In this document: piece after piece, positions 1 to 6,500 of the stretch
Layout of the letters: every line of letters starts with the position of its first letter
Position numbering within the stretch: the stretch's first letter is position 1
Assembly: GCF_020829685.1 (NCBI RefSeq)
Contig: NZ_JAIVFR010000074.1
Location: 1 to 12,675 of the forward strand
Reading direction: 5' to 3'
Length of the DNA stretch: 12,675 nucleotides
DNA from: Nostoc sp. CHAB 5715
Lineage (GTDB): Bacteria; Cyanobacteriota; Cyanobacteriia; Cyanobacteriales; Nostocaceae
Translations under genes and position numbers: made by a program
The notes under the pieces: generated by a model
The model's input: only the letters and a program-made list of their open reading frames with translations
Told to the model about the DNA's origin: nothing
The model's database searches: none

Positions 1-331
1 ACTCCTCTAATCGCGCTTGCTGTTCTTTGTATGATAATTCTCGCCAATCTAAAAATGTCCAAGGAAATTCAACTTGACGAAAGACGACTTGGAAAGGTTT
101 ATCACGCTGTTCCCAATAAAATGCCGATCGCAAAGCGGCATGATTTCTAATAACCTCTTGCCAAGCGGTTTGCATGGCATTCACATCTAGTTTACCTTCT
201 AAATTCAAGCAAACCTGTGGCACATACACGCCCGCCTGTGGTGTCAGCAAGGTATGGAATAGCATTCCCTGCTGCATTGGCGAGAGAGGATAGATGTTTT
301 CTATATTTTGACGTTTATCCACGGCGGGCAT
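1..331 (-). CDS. NRPS, N-terminal fragment: start of a condensation domain (cut by window edge)
   Basis: The first 110 residues of another nonribosomal peptide synthetase are visible; the gene runs off the left edge. The start ATG (331-329) is followed by a short leader (MPAVDKRQNIENIY) and then LSPMQQGMLFHTLL, the C1 core motif of a condensation domain. Known family context: a very short leader followed by Y-x-L-(S/T)-P-M-Q-x-G-M-L-F-H is typical of C domains that accept a D-configured donor from an upstream epimerase protein, as in TycB following TycA, and the leader region acts as a communication-mediating acceptor. This fits the upstream gene, which ends in an E domain. The catalytic HHxxxDG motif lies beyond the window. 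No clear Shine-Dalgarno sequence precedes the ATG. Inference: this protein takes the peptide ending in D-Ala from the 2907-residue NRPS and extends it. Confidence 0.9.
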   Translation of the reverse strand, partial: MPAVDKRQNIENIYPLSPMQQGMLFHTLLTPQAGVYVPQVCLNLEGKLDVNAMQTAWQEVIRNHAALRSAFYWEQRDKPFQVVFRQVEFPWTFLDWRELSYKEQQARLEE

Positions 332-503
332 GATTGTTGGTTGATACTAAAATGTTTGTAAAGATTAGTCTCACGCAGAGGCGCAGAGAGATTAAAGATT
401 TTATACCAATTATTTAAAATCCGGCAACAGATTTAAATCTACAAACCCTAATTCAATCTGACTTTTTTAATTACGAATTACGAATTACGAATTACGAATT
501 AGA
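332..503. other. Spacer between two NRPS genes
   Basis: This 172-bp gap separates the stop of the 2907-residue NRPS from the start of the next one. It contains no ORF of note. It holds a sequence of a kind often dispersed in Nostoc-type genomes (TCACGCAGAGGCGCAGAGAG, 371-390) and a perfect heptamer repeat at 471-498. I see no convincing hairpin terminator, so cotranscription of the two NRPS genes is plausible. Confidence 0.6.
471..498. repeat. Heptamer tandem repeat (STRR type), TTACGAA x4
   Basis: Four perfect head-to-tail copies of TTACGAA, followed by a partial TTA. The array ends six bases from the stop codon of the upstream NRPS gene. Short tandemly repeated heptamers of this kind are a known class in heterocystous cyanobacteria. 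No function can be assigned from sequence. Confidence 0.85.
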
Positions 504-3500
504 TTATATGTCTGCTAGTAATTTATCGAGTTCTGCTTGAGTGAATTCCATCTGGGGAAAGTCAGAGGGGGTAAACCCATTAGCGTTGGGGGAGAGACAA
601 TGCTGAATTAGCGATCGCAATTTTATTTGATAATTTTCGGCTAGGGTGGCTATTGTTTGCTGTTGATGTAAGGTTCGACTATAGAACCAATCAAATCGCA
701 GTTGTCCTCCTGTGACGATACTATTAATTTCGATCAGGGTGTTGCGTGTTCCTCGCTGACTGCGGCTATGTCCGACAGACTCACGCGCCGGGATGAAAAG
801 AGATGATTGGGAAAAGATTTGGTCAGATTGTCCGAGATAATTAAATCGTACCTGTGGTGACGGAACTGCCCGCAGTTTTGCTTGAATTGTTGGGGATGCT
901 AAGTAGCGTAATAATCCATAACTAATCCCACGATCTGGTACTTGGCGTAGTTGCTCTTTAATTGTTTTTAGGGAATCTCCCAGTTCAGATAATACATCTA
1001 TATTTAACAATACCGGGAAGAGGCTAGTAAACCAACCCACTGTGCGAGATAAATTCATACTTGGAAACAAATCTTCTCGCCCGTGTGCTTCTAATTCTAC
1101 TAAAAGATGGCGATCGCCACTCCAAGAGTGGAATGCTAATACTAAGGCTGTCAAGAGAACATCGTTGATTTGTGTGTGGTAGGCTGCAGGAACTTGTTGG
1201 AGTAAGGCTTGAGTGTCTTGAGAACTCAGGGAAACAGAGTAGGTATCTACATCTGCCATTGTATTGCACCCTTGGGGATTATCTATTGGTAGGGAAGTAA
1301 CTTGCTGCCAACAAGGGGATGTCCAATAATCTAATGCTGGTTGCAAATTGCTAGTTTGGGCATAATCTCTCAGTTGGATTGCCCATTGTTGAAAGGATGT
1401 AGTTTTTGGTGGTAGTTGAATCTCCTGTTTTTGACTAAGTTGCTGGTAGGCTGATTGCAAATCTTCTAGAAGAATCCGCCAGGAAATGCCATCGACAATT
1501 AAGTGATGGATAATGATTAACAGGCGATCTCTAGCGAGAAGCCGCTTTGCGTCTACGCGTTGCTGTCCACCCAAGTCAAAATACGCCACGCGCAGCAATG
1601 GCGGTTTATTGAGGTCAAAACTGGCTTGTAAATCATCAGCAGATGTGGCTAACGCTTTTTGCACTTTCTTTGGTGCTACAACCGCTAATTCTGATAAATT
1701 AACATATAACGTGTAAACAGAAGTTGCATCACCCCCCTTAATCCCCCCTTGCATTGCGGGTAAATCAGAAATCTCTCTCCCTCCCCTTGACAAGGGGAGG
1801 GTTGGGGTGAGGTAATACGATCGCAATCCATCATGATGAATAATTATCTTCTCTAACGCCTGCCGCAGCCAAGTAAAATTAAGAGGCTGCTGCACTTTGA
1901 AAATAATTGCTTGGTTCCAATGGTGTGGATCAACTGGATTTTCCTCAAAAAACCAGTGTTGGATCGGAGTCAGGGCAATATCTCCCGTTACTACCTCCTG
2001 GGGTATGGAAATTTCCTTATTAGGATCAACAATAGCTGCTAATTCTGCCACAGTTTGATATTGAAACATCTGCCGAGGGAGTAGTGCCAACCCTTGTTGA
2101 TTCGCCTTAGCAACCACCTGAATTGCCAGAATGGAATCACCACCAAGACTAAAGAAATTATCGTGAATACCAATTGATTCTACACCTAAAACCTGACTCC
2201 AAATAGTAACTAATTGTTGCTCTAAGGGTGTGCGAGAGACAGTAAAAGAGGTATTTACTGGTTGCAATTCCGGAATCGGTAAGGCACGACGATCAACTTT
2301 TCCATTAACAGTTAATGGCAGAGTTTCCACAATTACTAAGGTTGACGGCACCATGTAGGCAGGTAACTTTGCCAGTAGAAATTGGCGTAACTCCGTCTCT
2401 ATTTTGAAAATAGGGAGTGGGGAGTAGGGAGTGGGGAGTGGGGAAGAGATTATTTTCATGCCCTCGTTGTGGGCTATTTGCCCGTGGGGGTCTTGCACAT
2501 TTGACTTGGGAACCACATAGGCAACCAAACGGGCATGATCTAGCGTATCTTGTCGAGCGATCGCTACTGCTTGTGACACCCCCGGATGTTGATGTAACAC
2601 TGCTTCGATTTCTGCTAACTCAATGCGGAAACCGCGCAACTTCACCTGATGATCTGTTCGCCCCAAGTATTCAATATTACCATCTATTAGATAACGGGCG
2701 CGATCGCCAGTTTTGTAAAGGATGGGCATTGGGCATGGGGCATGGGGCATTGGGCATTGGGCATTGGGCATGGGGGACGAATCTTTAATATTCGCCGACG
2801 AGTCTTTAATACTCGTGAATGAGTCTTTGATACTCGTGAATGAGTCTTTAATACTCGCCGACGAGTCTTTGATACTCGTGAATGAGTCTTTGATACTCGC
2901 TGACGAGTCTTTGATACTCGTGAATGAGTCTTTGATACTCGCCGACGAGTCTTTAATACTCGCCGACGAGTCTTTGATACTCGTGAATGAGTCTTTGAAC
3001 TCCGTTAATGAGTCTTTGATACTCGCTGGCGAGTCTTTAATACTCGTGAATGAGTCTTTGAACTCCATTCTCCTGCTCCCCTGCCCCCTGCCCCCTACTC
3101 CCCACTCCCCACTCCCCACTCCCCACTCCCCAATCAACGGATTCGCCACAAACCTTTCTGCTGTTAAATCTGGTTGTTGCCAATAACCACGGGCAATTCC
3201 TGCACCAGCGAGGTAAATTTCACCAGGTACGCCAATGGGTAAGGGTTGCAGGTTTTTATCTAAAATATAAACTTGAGTATTGGCAATAGGATGACCGATA
3301 GTTGGGGCTTGATTGCTGTCTTTGGGAATAAGGGTAAATGTGGAGTAGGTAGTATCTTCTGAAGGGCCGTAGAGGTTGAATATTTGTTCAATGGTGGATT
3401 GTTGGTAAAGCTGTTCTACCAAGGATTTCGGTAAGGATTCTCCTGCTAAGTTCACAGTTTGCACTGATGCGGGAATGGCGTTGAGACGCAGCAATTCTCT

Positions 3501-6500
3501 GGCGGCTGAAGGGACGGTGTTGAGTAGAGTTACTTGCCCTGCGGCTGGTAATTCCGGTAACTGAAGGGCGTTATCTGCCAAAATCACGCTGCCTCCCCAA
3601 CTTAAGGGTACGAAGATTTCAAACACCGATAAATCAAAACAAATGGATGTAGACGCAAGGACACCTGCTAATTGTGCTGCTGAATAAACTTCTTTTGCCC
3701 AAGATACCAAGGTAACGGGACTGCGATGGGAAATTGCAACTCCTTTGGGAATGCCTGTGGTTCCAGAGGTGTAGATGATGTACGCCAGATTTTCTGGTGT
3801 CAGGTTACTGCTGGGATTGGCGGTATTTTCTTGCATAATTGCTTGTGCATCCGTGTCCAGGCAATATACGGGAATATCTAAGCTGGGCAATTTGGGCAAT
3901 TGATGCTGCTGGCTAATCAAAACCTGAATCTGGGCATTTTGAATAATTAATCCCAATCTTTCTTGAGGATAACTGGGATCAAGGGGAACGTAAGCACCTC
4001 CAGCTTTCAGAATACCCAATAAACCGATAATCATATCCAGGGAACGATTTACACAAATCCCCACGGGAACCTCTGGCTGCACGCCTAAACTTTGTAGGTA
4101 GTGAGCCAGCTGATTAGCTTTGGTGTTTAATTCCTGATAACTTAAACTTTCTCTACCCCAAATAACGGCAGTATGTTTAGGAGTTTGGCTGACTTGGGCA
4201 GTAAATAATTCATGTAAACATTGCTCCCCCGGATATTCCCGTTGAGTTTGGTTCCATTTTACCAATTGCTGTTTTTCGACAATACTCAACAAAGGTAGTT
4301 CGGCAATGGGTTGTTGAGGATTAGTAACAACGGCTTCTAATAGTGTTTCCAGATGTCTGGCCAAACGCGCAATGGTTGACGCTGCAAATAAATCGGTGTT
4401 GTACTCCAGCTTACAACTGAGTCCCTCCAGAGTTTCGCTGACTATCCAAGTGAGGTCAAATTTTGCCGTTCCACTATCTGCGTCAACAGTTCGGCTTCGC
4501 TCACTGTTGATAATTTGACATTGTATTCCTGCCATATCTAATTCTGGCAGAGGTAGGTTTTGCAACACCAGCATAACTTGAAAAATCGGCGTATGACTGA
4601 GCGATCGCACTGGCACAAGAACTTCCACCAATTGCTCAAAAGGTAAATCTTGATGAGCATAAGCACCAAGAGCCGTTTTACGTACTCGTTGCAGTAACAT
4701 TTCAAAGGTGGGATAGCCGCTTAAATTGCTACGCAGTGCTAAAGTATTGGCAAAACAGCCAATTAATGATTCTGTTTCTACACGATTTCGATTAGCGATC
4801 GCACTACCAACAACAATATCATCACTGCCTGTATAACGATGTAACAGCACATTCAAAGTAGCCAGCAAAGTCATGAATAAAGTACTGTGATGACGCTGAC
4901 TTAACTGTTTTAATGCTTTAGTTAACCCCAAAGACAAACCAAACCGATGCACAGCCCCCCGAAAAGATTGTACAGCCGGACGGGGGTAATCCGTCGGTAA
5001 CTCCAGCATTGCAGGCACATCAGCCAACTGCTGCCGCCAATATTCTAAATGCCCCTCTAAAACCTTACCCTGCAACCATTGTCGCTGCCAGTAAGCAAAA
5101 TCCACATACTGAATATTTGGGACTTGAGAATCCTTGTCTTGTTTACGTTTTTGCGCGGCAGTCGCTACAACTTTGGTTCCCAAAGCAACACGCACGCTTG
5201 CCTCTGCATGATACAACCCCACCACATCCCTAACCAACAACCCCATAGACCAAGCATCAGCAATGATATGATGCAACGTCAACAGCAAAACATGACGTAT
5301 ATCACCCAAACGCAACAACTGCACCCGCAACAGCGGCCCATCCTCCAAATTAAACGGTTGTTGTGACAACACCAAATCCTTAATTTCCTGTTGCTGTTCA
5401 TTAGCCGCCAGAGCTTGCAAATCAATCGTTAATATATTGATATGACAAAAATCAGCAATCCTCAAAACAGGCTGTCCATCAACGCTTTGAAAAGTTGTCC
5501 GTAAAATTTCCTGTCGTTGCACCATCTCATCAAAACTGCGCTGCAAAATCCCCAAATCAATATTTCCCTGAATTTCCACCGCCAAGGGAATATTGTAAAA
5601 TGAACTATCTGGCTCTAACTGCGACAAAACCCAAAAGCGTTGCTGGGCAAAAGACAGAGGTAAATTACCTGTGCGCTGAATTGGCAATATCGCCGGGGCT
5701 AAACTTAAAGATTGGCTTTGTTCAATTACCTCTGCCAAATTAGCGAGTACTGGCGTTTCAAACAGATGACGCAACGGCAATTCTACATTAAATACCTGCC
5801 GAATTTGAGAAACTGCCCGCGTTGCTAACAGCGAATGTCCCCCCAAATTAAAGAAATTGTCATCAATGGCGACTGACTCTATACCCAGCACCGATGCCCA
5901 AATGCCTGCCAACAGTTCTTCTGTGGGTGTATAGGAAGCCGTTATAGTCACTACCGAATTTACGTCAGGATTTGGTAACGCTTGGCGATCAACTTTACCA
6001 TTAGGTGTAAGAGGTAATTTCTCCAGCACCACAAACACTCCAGGTATCATATACGCTGGTAGTTTTGTCGCTAAGAAAGAACGTATAGCAGTAACCCCAC
6101 CCCCCCTATTGGGCAACATCCCGATGCTTTGGGGAGGGTTGGGGAGGGGTGTATTGGGGACAATATACGCCACCAAACGCTGCTCTCTGGTTTCATTGAA
6201 AGCGACGGGAAACTCCATCCCCTCGTCGGTGTTCCGGGATAGTCGCCCCGTCGCTTGGGGCGACAGGCTTCGGGCATTGGTAGTTTCTTCCCCATGCCCT
6301 ATGCCCGATTCCCCATGCCCAAAAACTCCACCCACAAGGGGATGGAGTTTTTCATCTTCCCTCACAGTAACCACAGCCTGAGCCACTTCTGGATGTTTTT
6401 GCAGTACCGCTTCAATTTCACCCAACTCAATGCGATAGCCGCGAATTTTCACTTGGTTATCCAATCGTCCCAAGTATTCTAAATTACCATTAAGTAGATA

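Noticed and set aside
163..171. Missing thioesterase or termination domain
   Set aside because: The NRPS on the left edge is incomplete, so absence of a TE in this window says nothing about the cluster.
2778..3071. Possible CRISPR array
   Set aside because: Units are directly contiguous 21-mers with small point differences. There are no unique spacers, no leader and no cas genes.
2722..3186. Plus-strand 154-residue ORF with ILVNES/ILADES repeats
   Set aside because: It is the antisense reading of the 21-bp minisatellite, which is translated on the minus strand inside the Ala A domain. It has no domain or gene-like start.
6321..6352. Hairpin with T-run as a transcription terminator
   Set aside because: It lies in the middle of the NRPS coding sequence and within a repeat insertion. 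Both arms end in A/T runs, so it reads as part of an inserted element.
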